DNA from: an uncultured Algibacter sp.
GTDB lineage: Bacteria; Bacteroidota; Bacteroidia; Flavobacteriales; Flavobacteriaceae
Direction of reading: 5' to 3'
NCBI RefSeq assembly: GCF_947495925.1
Contig: NZ_CANMAU010000007.1
Span: forward strand, 124,001-188,000
Length of the DNA stretch: 64,000 bases
Shown: piece after piece, positions 36,146 to 44,853 of the stretch
Numbering within the stretch: the stretch's first letter is position 1
How the letters are laid out: each line of letters opens with the position of its first letter
Notes under the pieces: model-generated
What the model saw: the letters and a program-made list of their open reading frames with translations, nothing else
Told to the model about the DNA's origin: nothing
Databases searched by the model: none
Translations under genes and position numbers: made by a program

Positions 36146-37303
36146 ATGGGAGAAAATTTCAACATGGTGGCCAAAACCTTATTTGGCTTTGAAGATTTAT
36201 TAGAAAAAGAACTAACACAACTTGGCGCTATGTACGTTAAAAAAGGCGTTCGTAATGTGGCTTTTTCGGGCGATAAAGGGTTTATGTATAAAGCTAATTT
36301 AGCTTTACGTACTGCTGTTAAAATTTTGAAACCTATTCATTCGTTTAACGTTAATAACGAGCAAGATTTATACAATAAAATCTATGCTATGGATTGGTCT
36401 AAATACCTAAAACCTACAGGCTCTTTAGCGATCGATGCCACCATCCATTCAGATTTGTTTTCGCACTCCTTATACATCGCACAAAAAACAAAAGATGCCA
36501 TTGTCGATAAGTTTCGCGATACCGATGGACAGCGACCAAATGTAGATTTAAAATTCCCAGACCTTAAAATAAATGTACATATCGATAGACGAAAATGCAC
36601 CATTTCTCTGGATTCTTCTGGCGATTCCCTGCACAAGCGAGGTTATAAAACTGCAACCAATATCGCGCCCATAAACGAGGTACTGGCAGCAGGCCTTATT
36701 ATGTTATCGGGTTGGGACGGACAGACCGATTTTATGGATCCCATGTGTGGTTCGGGCACTATGCTTATTGAGGCGGCCATGATAGCCTGTAATATACCAC
36801 CTAACCTTATGCGTAAAGAGTTTGCTTTCGAGCGTTGGGAAGATTGGGATGTAGAATTGTTCGAGAAAATTGAAGAATCCCTTTTAGGAAAAACACGCGA
36901 TTTTCATCATAAAATTATAGGGTACGATAAAGCACCAAGTGCTGTAGCAAAAGCCAAAGAAAATGTAAAAAACGCACAGCTTGAAGATTTTATTGAAGTG
37001 AAGCACGAAGATTTCTTTAAAACTCAAAAAGGCGGCGATAATAAATTACACATGGTATTTAACCCGCCGTATGGTGAGCGTTTAAATATTGATATGGAAG
37101 AATTTTATGCCAACATAGGCGATACCTTAAAGCAAAACTACCCAGGTACAGATGCGTGGTTTATTACCTCAAACCTAGATGCGCTTAAGTACGTTGGTTT
37201 ACGCCCTTCGCGAAAAATACAATTGTTTAATGCCAAACTAGAATCGCGTTTGGTGAAATATGTCATGTATGAAGGCAGTAAGAAAGGGAAATATATGAAG
37301 TGA
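36146..37303 (+). CDS. THUMP-domain rRNA methyltransferase (RlmL N-terminal-like)
   Basis: ATG at 36146 (MGENFNMVAK) is chosen over an upstream TTG at 36116. The 385-residue protein has an N-terminal ferredoxin-like/THUMP RNA-binding region (about 5-155) and a C-terminal Rossmann methyltransferase with MDPMCGSGTMLIEAAMIACN and the amino-methylase motif VFNPPYGERL. This is the pattern of the RlmL N-terminal half that makes m2G in 23S rRNA; target position not proven. Base composition is slightly higher in G+C than nearby spacers, as expected for a core gene. Confidence 0.9.
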   Translation: MGENFNMVAKTLFGFEDLLEKELTQLGAMYVKKGVRNVAFSGDKGFMYKANLALRTAVKILKPIHSFNVNNEQDLYNKIYAMDWSKYLKPTGSLAIDATIHSDLFSHSLYIAQKTKDAIVDKFRDTDGQRPNVDLKFPDLKINVHIDRRKCTISLDSSGDSLHKRGYKTATNIAPINEVLAAGLIMLSGWDGQTDFMDPMCGSGTMLIEAAMIACNIPPNLMRKEFAFERWEDWDVELFEKIEESLLGKTRDFHHKIIGYDKAPSAVAKAKENVKNAQLEDFIEVKHEDFFKTQKGGDNKLHMVFNPPYGERLNIDMEEFYANIGDTLKQNYPGTDAWFITSNLDALKYVGLRPSRKIQLFNAKLESRLVKYVMYEGSKKGKYMK

Positions 37304-37309
37304 TTTTTT

Positions 37310-37450
37310 AGTTGCGCTTATCGTGTTCGGCTATTCGTAGTTACGTGAATTTACTAATAAGTTTCGCTAGTACAAACTGACGGCGGAAATTCAGTAGGGA
37401 TTTCCAAAGTAGTAAATAGTAAGCCATTACATATGGCCATTGTTGTACAC
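37310..37450. repeat. Multi-hairpin element downstream of GNAT gene
   Basis: A ~140-bp spacer with several nested inverted repeats: ATTTACTA (37349-37356) with TAGTAAAT (37410-37417) encloses two hairpins, AGTTT/AAACT (37360-37378) and GGAAAT/ATTTCC (37385-37405). GGCT (37329) and AGCC (37422) extend the outer stem, and GCCAT/ATGGC (37423-37437) forms a third hairpin. The layout is cloverleaf-like. It does not contain canonical attC R boxes. Confidence 0.65.
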
Positions 37451-37457
37451 AGTTTTA

Positions 37458-37898
37458 TCATTTTTTGAACTGTTTAAGCTCTTTAACTAAACAATATGTC
37501 GTATGACCTTTTGGGTAATCAGGTAATTCTCCAAAAACTCTATATCCAAGTTTTTCATAAAATGGACGAGCTTGAAAGCTTAACGTTTCAGTTCTCACAT
37601 AGTTAAATCCTTTTTCTAAAGCGAATTCTTCAGTTGCCTTTATTAATTTTTTACCTATTCCTAATCCTCGAGTTTTTTCAGAAAGCCATAGAAGTTCAAT
37701 GATACAGTAATTCCAAAATGCACAAGCTCTTATACCGCCTACAACTTTTCCATTATCATCTTTTGCAAAAACTGTAAATTTTGTGTCTTTTTCAAAAACC
37801 ACCTCATCAGGAATGTAATATTGATTATAATTTTGGATACCTTCACTAATAGTTTTTAAGTCTTCTTTTTCCGGATTAGAGGTTATTTCAATATTCAT
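37458..37898 (-). CDS. GNAT-family N-acetyltransferase
   Basis: A 146-residue GNAT protein. The acetyl-CoA loop is KTRGLGIGKKLIKATEEFAL (about 75-94) and the end has ARPFYEKLGYRVFGELPDYP. The N-terminus with IQNYNQYYIPDEVVF matches acetyltransferases often found as single accessory genes. It lies alone between two structured spacers (37310-37450 and 37935-38100), an arrangement like a one-gene cassette. Acceptor unknown. Confidence 0.88.
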   Translation of the reverse strand: MNIEITSNPEKEDLKTISEGIQNYNQYYIPDEVVFEKDTKFTVFAKDDNGKVVGGIRACAFWNYCIIELLWLSEKTRGLGIGKKLIKATEEFALEKGFNYVRTETLSFQARPFYEKLGYRVFGELPDYPKGHTTYCLVKELKQFKK

Positions 37899-37934
37899 TT
37901 TTAGTGTTTAAAATGCTGTAAAACAATTTATAAT

Positions 37935-38100
37935 ATTAGTTGAATTGATTCTTTTTCGTAATTGCACACAACGTGTTTGCATCTGGAAATTTGCCTGTCT
38001 TTGTGCAAGGATTTTCCGAAGGAAAATCATAAACAAGCAAACTAGCATTAACTTTTGGTTTAGGAATAAACTTATGCCTATTTTTATACAATGCTGTAAG
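37935..38100. repeat. Hairpin-rich element upstream of GNAT gene
   Basis: TTTGCCTGTCTTT (37990-38002) pairs imperfectly with AAACAAGCAAA (38031-38041), enclosing a perfect inner hairpin GATTTTCC-GAA-GGAAAATC (38010-38028). Flanking TTGCACACAACGTGTTTGC and ATACAATGCTGTAAG segments are of the kind seen in repeated flavobacterial spacers, as far as memory allows. No gene is encoded. Confidence 0.65.
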
Positions 38101-38106
38101 TCGTTT

Positions 38107-38649
38107 TTAAATTTTATTGATTTCTGATGCGATTTCTTCTATCCAACTATTATTTGCTTCCACTAATAATCCGTGATTAGTCTCTTTGTCATATTTTTTT
38201 TGAATATTCCGACATTCGGTCCATATGCTTTTGTAAACGCTCATGTAAGAATCGAAATCTGCAATTTTATTCTTTTTTAATTTATCAAATTCAATCATCA
38301 TTTTACGAGCGTATAATCCAGCTATGTCAAAATGTAATTGTTCATGTTTGAGTAAATAATCATCTTTTTTAAACACCCAAGAGTGATTAGTGTAAAAATT
38401 GGCCACAACACTAAGAGATTGATAATTTTGAATATTATTATTTTCATCTACAGCAACATCAGAAGGCTGAATTTCTATTTTGTAAGACGTTTGAGCATAG
38501 CCAATAATATCAGTGTTTGGAGGAGCTTTAAAATCGGACCATTCCAGTTTGGTTGTTTTAGACCAGGGAATAATAGATTGAGCATTTAAACAGGAAATTG
38601 AACTATATACTAACGTGTAAAGTGAAATTAGGACAATTGCTTTTATCAT
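38107..38649 (-). CDS. DUF922-like exported putative Zn-peptidase
   Basis: A 180-residue protein with a signal peptide (about 1-24, ending SCLNAQ). TKLEWSDFKAPP follows directly and the central HEQLHFDIAG (about 105-114) gives an HExxH zinc motif with a following Asp, as in DUF922 proteins. The family is regarded as secreted zinc-dependent proteases, but activity is not well tested. Single gene, preceded by a copy of a diverged direct repeat. Confidence 0.75.
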   Translation of the reverse strand: MIKAIVLISLYTLVYSSISCLNAQSIIPWSKTTKLEWSDFKAPPNTDIIGYAQTSYKIEIQPSDVAVDENNNIQNYQSLSVVANFYTNHSWVFKKDDYLLKHEQLHFDIAGLYARKMMIEFDKLKKNKIADFDSYMSVYKSIWTECRNIQKKYDKETNHGLLVEANNSWIEEIASEINKI

Positions 38650-38701
38650 TCAGTTCATATATTTGAAGCGGATGGTTTAATTACTTACAGCTTTAATGAT
38701 A

Positions 38702-38806
38702 TACGTTTGTTTTAATGACTTATATCCGTCGATAAGCGAAGTTAGAATATTCTTGCTAAATAGTTAATGCTTAGTTATGCGTAATTGTTAACAATTTCAG
38801 TGCATG
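38702..38806 (+). repeat. Diverged direct repeat, copy 1
   Basis: About 105 bp of non-coding DNA related to 41631-41733 in the same orientation, roughly two thirds identical by eye with small gaps. Shared blocks include TTTTAATG, GATAAGC, TCTTG and CGTAATT.TTAACAATT. This copy includes a perfect 14-bp palindrome, AATTGTTAACAATT (38783-38796). It lies between the amidohydrolase stop and the DUF922 start. Confidence 0.6.
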
Positions 38807-38862
38807 TCATGAATAAATGCAATTAGAAAGGCAAGTCTATAAAGTAGGTGAGCAGGGCGCCG

Positions 38863-40602
38863 TTACTTAAAGCTATTGTTGGTGTCAATTGTTTTTTTAT
38901 ATATCGTTTGACCTTCTTTTATAGTTTCAAGAACGGTAATTTCCTTTATCAGATCTGTTTCTATTTTCAAGGGGTTTTTATCTATTATTACAAAATCAGC
39001 TAATAAACCTACTTTAATCATGCCTTTTCTATTTTCTTCGAAAACTTGATAGGCACCTCCTGTAGTTAAGGCTTGAAGACCCTCATAAGCATTTAGTCTT
39101 TCATTTTGATCGAGTTGAACACCAGACCTCGTTTCTCTTGTCATTGATGTCCATAAAATGAAAAATGGATTTAGTGGAGTCACATTGAAGTCCGAATGAT
39201 TTGAAACAATTAAACCAGCCTCCATAGCGGATTTCATTGGGCTGATAGCTTTCCCCCGTTCTTCACCTTGATTTCTAATATGGTCGTCTCCCCAATAAAA
39301 ACAGTGATTTGTAAAATAGCTCGGGCTGATGCCAAGCTCAGCAAACTTTTTAATTTGATCTGTTCGTTGAAATTGAGTGTGAATCGTCACTGTTCTTTTA
39401 TCTTGCTCCGTAGTTGCTCCAACGGTTTCCAAGGCATGAATTAGGTCATCACTTGCCGCATCTCCATTAACGTGTACAAAAATTTGTAATCCCTCATTCC
39501 AAACTTTGGTAAAAAGTGCGGTGAATTGTTCTCTTGTGAGTGTAGGTTCACCATACCAATCGGTCTCACCCGCTGGTCCTCCTGTTAGATAAGGTTGGGT
39601 CATGTAAGCCGTTTTTCCTTGGGGAGAGCCGTCTTGGACAATTTTCACACCCTGAATTTTAAGTCCATTTTTATAGGCTTTGGTGAAGTTAAGGTCTGGG
39701 TGATTCATCCATTGGTCCATTTCAGCAAATATCATGAGCGCAGCTACATCAATCTTTAGTTTCCCCTCGGCGGCAGCATTTTTCAAGAATAGAGCTTCAT
39801 TGGTAAAGGTTGCTCCGTCTTGGGCATGGGTGTAACCATTAGCAGCATATTGCATGACAACGTTATCTATATCTTTCATTAATTGTGCCTCATTAGATTT
39901 AGGCTTATTCGCTTTCACTGGAAGCCATGCTGTTTCGAAAATCATGCCTGCCGGATCCATGCTGCCTTCCATTCTTGCAATAACACCACCTGATGGTTGC
40001 GCGGTATCCGAATTTATATTGGCCCATTCTAATGCTTTTGAGTTAAGCACAGCCCCGTGATTTGAAATGTGTACTAGCATAACTTTGTGATTTGGCAATA
40101 CTTCATCTAATTCAACTTTAGTGATGTCTCTGTTTTCTTCCAACTGGAATGGATCATATCCCCAGCCAATTACCCATTCGCCTTCGGGGATGTTACGAGC
40201 GTCCTTTAATGCAACTAAAGCCTTTTGGATGTCATTAAAATTTTTGATTTCGCCCATGGGCGGACTGCATAAATTTGCCTGATTCACAAGGCCTAGAGCA
40301 ATGCTAAAATGACTGTGTGCGTCTATAAAGCCAGGAAGCATTGTTTTACCTTGAAGGTCTATTTTTCGTGCAGCTGAAAATTTGGTCTGAGCATGGTCTA
40401 AGGTTCCAACATAGACAATTTTCCCTAAGTCCTCAACAATAGCTTCTGCATATTCAGGATGCTGGCCTTCCATCGTTATGATATCACCATTAAAATAGAT
40501 TTTGGTGCTGTTGACTTGTGCAGGATGTTCTTTTTTATTTTGGTTGCAAGATGTTACAATCAATGTAACAATAGCGGTTAGTAGAAGAAATAACTTTTTC
40601 AT
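38863..40602 (-). CDS. Lipoprotein amidohydrolase (YtcJ-like, amidohydrolase family 3)
   Basis: A 579-residue enzyme with a lipoprotein signal (cleavage before C19 in VTSCNQNKK). The amidohydrolase core has the metal motif PGFIDAHSHFSIALG (about 92-106) and further His/Asp residues in ENRDITK, IHTQFQRTD and SNHSDFNV, as in YtcJ/NfdA-like family 3 amidohydrolases that hydrolyse N-substituted amides. It would act on the periplasmic or cell surface side. Substrate unknown. First convincing gene downstream of the frameshifted gene at 40.7-41.4 kb, but separated from it by 111 bp. Confidence 0.88.
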   Translation of the reverse strand: MKKLFLLLTAIVTLIVTSCNQNKKEHPAQVNSTKIYFNGDIITMEGQHPEYAEAIVEDLGKIVYVGTLDHAQTKFSAARKIDLQGKTMLPGFIDAHSHFSIALGLVNQANLCSPPMGEIKNFNDIQKALVALKDARNIPEGEWVIGWGYDPFQLEENRDITKVELDEVLPNHKVMLVHISNHGAVLNSKALEWANINSDTAQPSGGVIARMEGSMDPAGMIFETAWLPVKANKPKSNEAQLMKDIDNVVMQYAANGYTHAQDGATFTNEALFLKNAAAEGKLKIDVAALMIFAEMDQWMNHPDLNFTKAYKNGLKIQGVKIVQDGSPQGKTAYMTQPYLTGGPAGETDWYGEPTLTREQFTALFTKVWNEGLQIFVHVNGDAASDDLIHALETVGATTEQDKRTVTIHTQFQRTDQIKKFAELGISPSYFTNHCFYWGDDHIRNQGEERGKAISPMKSAMEAGLIVSNHSDFNVTPLNPFFILWTSMTRETRSGVQLDQNERLNAYEGLQALTTGGAYQVFEENRKGMIKVGLLADFVIIDKNPLKIETDLIKEITVLETIKEGQTIYKKTIDTNNSFK

Positions 40603-40713
40603 TATGGTTTCTAATTAATTGATGTTAACGACCATTTAATCGCAGGTGAGCTATTGGAACAAAGGTACAAAAAGAGGGATATAAAAAACGGTTATGGAAT
40701 CTGTTAGCACATA

Positions 40714-41378
40714 TTATTTGAATCCAACTAGACGTTTATTCCTATTATTTTTTGATACTTCTGATGATAATTCTTCAATCAATTGTATAATCAATACCCA
40801 ATTTACAACATCTAATTTGTTTTCTAAATAAAAAGATTTATTGATAACAGATGGTGACGTGTTAATTCCTGAGAACGCCGAAACATGTTCTTGGTAAGAA
40901 ATAACTTCTTGATTTTTGTAGTTAACACGGTGTTTTATATCTACTTTTCCAATACCAATATTTACGGCGTAATCATAACTATAAGGTTTTTGAAAATAGG
41001 CTACTTCTGATTGGTAGGAAACGCCGAGGCCTTTCAGTTTTTCTGTAAGTTTAACCAGCCCTCTTAATTGGTCTTTATTCCTCAAATGAATTTCATACCC
41101 CTTATTCGTAATTATGGGAACCAGAACATAAATTAATTCTTTTTCTAAGTTAAATAGTCTTACGGACTTAACAGGACCACTTTTATTTTCAAATCTGTCA
41201 TAGTGAGCAATAATATTATTCTCAGCATCTAAAACATTCATGAATGAATTTTCATCAAACGCAACATGTCTAGTCTTATAGAAACAGAATCAGTTAATGC
41301 TTCTTCTATCTTGGTTTCTTGCGCTAAGGATACTTGATTGATAACCATTATAAAAAGAGCAAATAAAATCGATTTCAT
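40714..41378 (-). pseudogene. Exported protein of unknown function, probably frameshifted
   Basis: A 46-codon frame starts at 41378 with a clear signal peptide (MKSILFALFIMVINQVSLAQ) and ends at TGA 41240-41238. A second frame of 175 codons starts at the overlapping ATG (41241-41239) and runs to 40714. Reading the second frame upstream of its ATG gives a sensible continuation (HVAFDENSFMNVLDAENN), so a one-base change around 41250-41280 would join a signal peptide to a ~215-residue secreted protein. It could be a pseudogene, a sequencing error, or less likely an ATGA-coupled pair. No family is recognised; the main part has a PYSYDYAVNIGIGKVDIKHR segment. Confidence 0.6.
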
Positions 41379-41995
41379 TATTTTGTGTTTAAGATTTGAT
41401 ATGTCAATATTGCTCAAACTTTATGCCAAGCTATACTTAGTAAAATGATACCTATAAGTTTCAATGACTAATACCAAGTGATAATTGAAATTTCTTGGAA
41501 AAAACAGACCTGGGTAGTTAAAGGTCATTAATTCGAAGTTTTACGATAAAACTACAAGAAGGCTCTAGTACTTAAATTTAGGGCTATATACAGCAAGCAA
41601 TTTGTCAATTTTATAAAAATAATAATTGTATTCGTTCGTTTTTAATGGTTTAAATAAGTGGATAAGCACCGTTATGTTGTCTTGTTATAAAGCATATATA
41701 ATAATTCGTAATTATTAACAATTATAGCGCTTGCGCTGCTAGACACCATATGCCGTATTATCCCTTGAGGCTAAATACCCTTTTGTAGTTCGTTTGTAGA
41801 CTTTATGAAGGGTTCGCCTAGTTTCCTTCAGGCTTATTTTGGCAAGAAATGGCAATTGACCTCAGGACACTTTTTGGTTATAATAAGTGAACTTTTACCA
41901 ACTTATTTTAAACACTGTAAATGTGGACCCTTGTTAAATAAATTCTATCTTTATACCCGATTTTATTCAATCTGTTCTTAAAACAATTATAATAT
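41379..41995. other. 617-bp gene-free region
   Basis: No gene could be supported. It contains copy 2 of the diverged direct repeat (41631-41733) and a possible hairpin, ACCCTT/AAGGGT, near 41778-41815. The rest is AT-rich spacer that must carry promoters for the flanking divergent genes. Confidence 0.6.
41631..41733 (+). repeat. Diverged direct repeat, copy 2
   Basis: Partner of 38702-38806, 2.93 kb away and in the same orientation. The palindrome of copy 1 is degenerate here (AATTATTAACAATTAT). It lies upstream of the frameshifted exported-protein gene, just as copy 1 lies upstream of the DUF922 gene. Confidence 0.6.
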
Positions 41996-42490
41996 ATGGC
42001 ATTTTCAAAAATTATAAACATGTTCAAAGCTATGATTCCTAGTTTTGTGTATTTCTTTATTACGTTTCAACTTCTAGCCATAACAAAAGCATTAATATTA
42101 AGGGAATATAGTATAGATGTGGTTAGCTTTAGCAACGCTACTATTATGGCTCTAATCTTAGCAAAAGTGGTGCTTATTGTAGATGAAATTGAATATGTAA
42201 AGTTTTCGAATACCAAGCCCTTAATATATGAGGTCTTATGGAAGACGTTTATTTATATATTAGTGACTTTGCTGTTTAGCTATATCGAACACCTAATTCA
42301 TTTTTGGAAATCGCCACATAGTTTTTCTGAGGCCAATACTTTGATGTTCGATGAAATTAATTTAGCCCATTATATGGCTACACAATTATGGCTAATAGCT
42401 TCCATATTTTTATTTTGCAGTTTGCGTGCCTTAATTAACCACTTTGGTAAACAAGAGGTTAAGCAAGTGTTTTTTAAATTTAGGAACTAG
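41996..42490 (+). CDS. Hypothetical membrane protein
   Basis: A 164-residue protein with four predicted transmembrane segments (about 11-30, 47-62, 79-98, 127-146) and short basic tails. An EHLIHFW motif follows helix 3. No family is recognised. It is a single gene, convergent with the dienelactone hydrolase and ten bases from its stop. Function unknown. Confidence 0.65.
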   Translation: MAFSKIINMFKAMIPSFVYFFITFQLLAITKALILREYSIDVVSFSNATIMALILAKVVLIVDEIEYVKFSNTKPLIYEVLWKTFIYILVTLLFSYIEHLIHFWKSPHSFSEANTLMFDEINLAHYMATQLWLIASIFLFCSLRALINHFGKQEVKQVFFKFRN

Positions 42491-42499
42491 CAGTATTAT

Positions 42500-43387
42500 C
42501 TACTTAAGGTTTTCTTTAAAAAAAGTAATGGTGCGTTCCCAGGCTAGAGCAGCCGCCTTTTCATCATAACGAGGTGTGGTGTTATTATGAAACCCATGAT
42601 TTACATCGGGATAGATATGTGCTTTGTAGGTCACATGATTTGCTTTTAAAGCTGCTTCATAATCTGGCCATCCTGCATTAACTCTAGTATCTAATCCTGC
42701 AAATTGTAATAACAAAGGCGCTTTAATTTTTGCAGCATCTTCATTAGAAGGCTGCCCACCGTAGAATGGAACCGCTGCCGATAAGTTTGGTACTTCAACA
42801 GCCATCATATTAGCAATCCAACCTCCAAAACAAAAACCTACCACGCCTATTTTGCCATTGCAGTTTTCATGATTTAATAAATAGTCATAAGCCGCAATAA
42901 AATCTTCTAGCATTTCATTACGGTTCCTTTTCTTTTGCATCGCCCTGCCATCATCGTCATTTCCTGGGTAACCTCCTAGTGGCGTTAAGGCATCAGGTGC
43001 CAATGAAATAAAACCATCAAGGGCTGTACGCCTGCCAACATCTTCAATATATGGGTTTAATCCGCGATTTTCATGAACCACAATCACACCGGGTAGTTTT
43101 CCTGTGGTCTTATCTGGTAAAGATAATAAGCCTTTTATAGTACCACCGCCTTTTGGGGAATTATAAGTAATATAATCGGAATCTAGTCGGCAATCATCAG
43201 GTTCTACTACTAAGTTATCCACGTAATTTGGTGTTATAAAACTTAATAAAGAAGAAACGGTAAGCCCACCAATAGCATAAAGTGATAGTTTTTCAACAAA
43301 TTGCCGTCTCCCAATTTTATTATGCGCATAGTCATCATATAAATCAAAAACCTCTTGATTAATATCTTCTTTTTTTAATTTTTTCAT
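42500..43387 (-). CDS. Dienelactone hydrolase-family protein with Tat-like leader
   Basis: A 295-residue alpha/beta hydrolase. The Cys nucleophile is in VGFCFGGW (about residue 178), with Asp in GLDTRVNAGWP and His in DVNHGFHNN, so the Cys-Asp-His triad of dienelactone hydrolases is complete. The N-terminus has RRQFVEKLSLYAIGGLTVSS, a twin-arginine-type signal, so it is probably exported folded. Natural substrate unknown; the general family cleaves lactones and esters. Single gene. Confidence 0.88.
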   Translation of the reverse strand: MKKLKKEDINQEVFDLYDDYAHNKIGRRQFVEKLSLYAIGGLTVSSLLSFITPNYVDNLVVEPDDCRLDSDYITYNSPKGGGTIKGLLSLPDKTTGKLPGVIVVHENRGLNPYIEDVGRRTALDGFISLAPDALTPLGGYPGNDDDGRAMQKKRNRNEMLEDFIAAYDYLLNHENCNGKIGVVGFCFGGWIANMMAVEVPNLSAAVPFYGGQPSNEDAAKIKAPLLLQFAGLDTRVNAGWPDYEAALKANHVTYKAHIYPDVNHGFHNNTTPRYDEKAAALAWERTITFFKENLK

Positions 43388-43586
43388 TGTGATATGTTTT
43401 AAGAACCTGATTTAATAAAGATAATAAAATTTGATGTTGTTGAAAACACCTTACTTAACCCATATCTAGAACAACTATACTGCAATAATATTAGTAACTT
43501 TCAATAGTTACATAGCTGAACAAATATTAAAACCATGATGTTTGAGTAACATTAATGGTAAATGGTAAGCGGGCTTGGAAATAGTC

Positions 43587-44297
43587 TTATTTACTTTTCT
43601 TAAAGAAAGGAATGCGGTAAGACAGCGTATAGCTGTAACCCACACCAATAGGACTGCTATCGTAATTTTTATGGTACCCAGGAATATATACATTACCAAA
43701 ATTTTCTGGATCAGTTTCAGAAGCTAAAATTTTAAGTTGTACGTTCAATCCCATATATAAGTTATTGAATATTTCGGCTTTAATGCCCAATAGAATTTCA
43801 GCCCAAAATGCGGTTAAACCACTAAATTCTAGTTTTTCTGTTGAAGTTAATTGAGGTGACCAATATTGATTTGTGGTATAAACAGTAGCACTATTTAAAT
43901 CATGACTAAAAGTACTGGCGCCCACTCTAAAACCCGCAAAAATCATGTTATCCATGTTTAACCAGTTGTCGTACATATTATAGTCAATACCTGCTTTCAA
44001 ATAACTTCCTGAGGTCTTGATATCCATATATTCGGTAATTGTACTTTTTTCTTCTACACCAATCTCACCTGCTACGTATAATTTTTGTGTGAGTCTAAAA
44101 TCTCCAATAATTTCAAAACCAGTATACTCCTCATCTAAAAAAGAACGTCCTATTTTCCCAATATCGACCCCTAAGCGTAGTCCATATTTTTGATCAATGC
44201 CTACGGAGTCTTTTACCGTGTTTGGAATACTATCATTTTGCGCACCTAAGGTTGCACAAAACAACAGTATAAAAAGTAGGCGGTTAGTGCGTAACAT
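43587..44297 (-). CDS. DUF6048-family outer-membrane-like protein
   Basis: ATG at 44297 gives a clean signal peptide (MLRTNRLLFILLFCATLGAQ); an in-frame ATG at 44318 is also possible. The 236-residue product looks like a beta-barrel protein, with alternating patterns such as LRLGVDIGKIGRSF, YLKAGIDYNMYDNW and a C-terminal GVGYSYTLSYRIPFFKKSK. DUF6048 is a Bacteroidota family usually next to DUF6452 and rlmD, as here. It overlaps the DUF6452 gene, so the two are coupled. Function unknown. Confidence 0.78.
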   Translation of the reverse strand: MLRTNRLLFILLFCATLGAQNDSIPNTVKDSVGIDQKYGLRLGVDIGKIGRSFLDEEYTGFEIIGDFRLTQKLYVAGEIGVEEKSTITEYMDIKTSGSYLKAGIDYNMYDNWLNMDNMIFAGFRVGASTFSHDLNSATVYTTNQYWSPQLTSTEKLEFSGLTAFWAEILLGIKAEIFNNLYMGLNVQLKILASETDPENFGNVYIPGYHKNYDSSPIGVGYSYTLSYRIPFFKKSK

Positions 44298-44841
44298 TAA
44301 AGTGGGTTTCAAATTCATTTTCTACAGATTGATTATCACTTAAGGGTTGTCTAGATTTCATCCAATTATCATCATCTGGTTCGATAGTTAAGGTCACATC
44401 CTTATAAATTGTTTTGTAACCACAAGCTCTTGAAACATAAACGAGCTCCCTACTATAATTAATAGTGATGGTATCTCGATTTCCTTTTGGCGGGGTTGTG
44501 TCATCTACAAATTCGTATTCTTTAATAAGCACAAATTGAGTTGTGTTTGCATCTGTTTTTAAGGGAAGGAGGGCGTTATTAAAATTTGATGCACCATCAT
44601 AGGCTATTTCATTTCCACTTAAATCTTTTCCGTCTAAATAGGTCGTGTTTCCAATGCCTTCAATGCGTAAGTCAAAAACGTTTTTCAGGTTTTCTTGATT
44701 GTTAGCATCATAAAAATCAATAATAAGCCTTGGAGTGGTAGAGGTGGATTCTGGACAAATATCATCGGGCTCACAAGCCAACGAAAAACAGATAACTGTT
44801 ATTAGAGGAATTATAAGAAACTTAAAGAATTTTACTTTCAT
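44284..44841 (-). CDS. DUF6452-family lipoprotein
   Basis: A 185-residue lipoprotein; the signal ends ITVICFSLACEPDDICPE, with lipidated Cys at about residue 23. The mature protein is beta-rich with a conserved C-terminal YVSRACGYKTIYKDVTL segment, matching DUF6452. It is 12 bp downstream of rlmD and overlaps the DUF6048 gene, a trio conserved across flavobacteria. Probably an envelope assembly or barrel partner; the role is not known. Confidence 0.8.
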   Translation of the reverse strand: MKVKFFKFLIIPLITVICFSLACEPDDICPESTSTTPRLIIDFYDANNQENLKNVFDLRIEGIGNTTYLDGKDLSGNEIAYDGASNFNNALLPLKTDANTTQFVLIKEYEFVDDTTPPKGNRDTITINYSRELVYVSRACGYKTIYKDVTLTIEPDDDNWMKSRQPLSDNQSVENEFETHFNVTH

Positions 44842-44853
44842 ATGATTAGCCGA

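Noticed and set aside
35803-36192. 129-codon open frame on the plus strand
   Set aside because: It runs from the antisense of a methyltransferase through the palindromic element into the next gene in another frame; the protein has no recognisable pattern.
37310-37450. Canonical integron attC site
   Set aside because: No RYYYAAC/GTTRRRY boxes at the ends and no integrase in the window.
43508-43699. 63-codon open frame on the minus strand
   Set aside because: It overlaps the end of the DUF6048 gene in another frame and has no family features.
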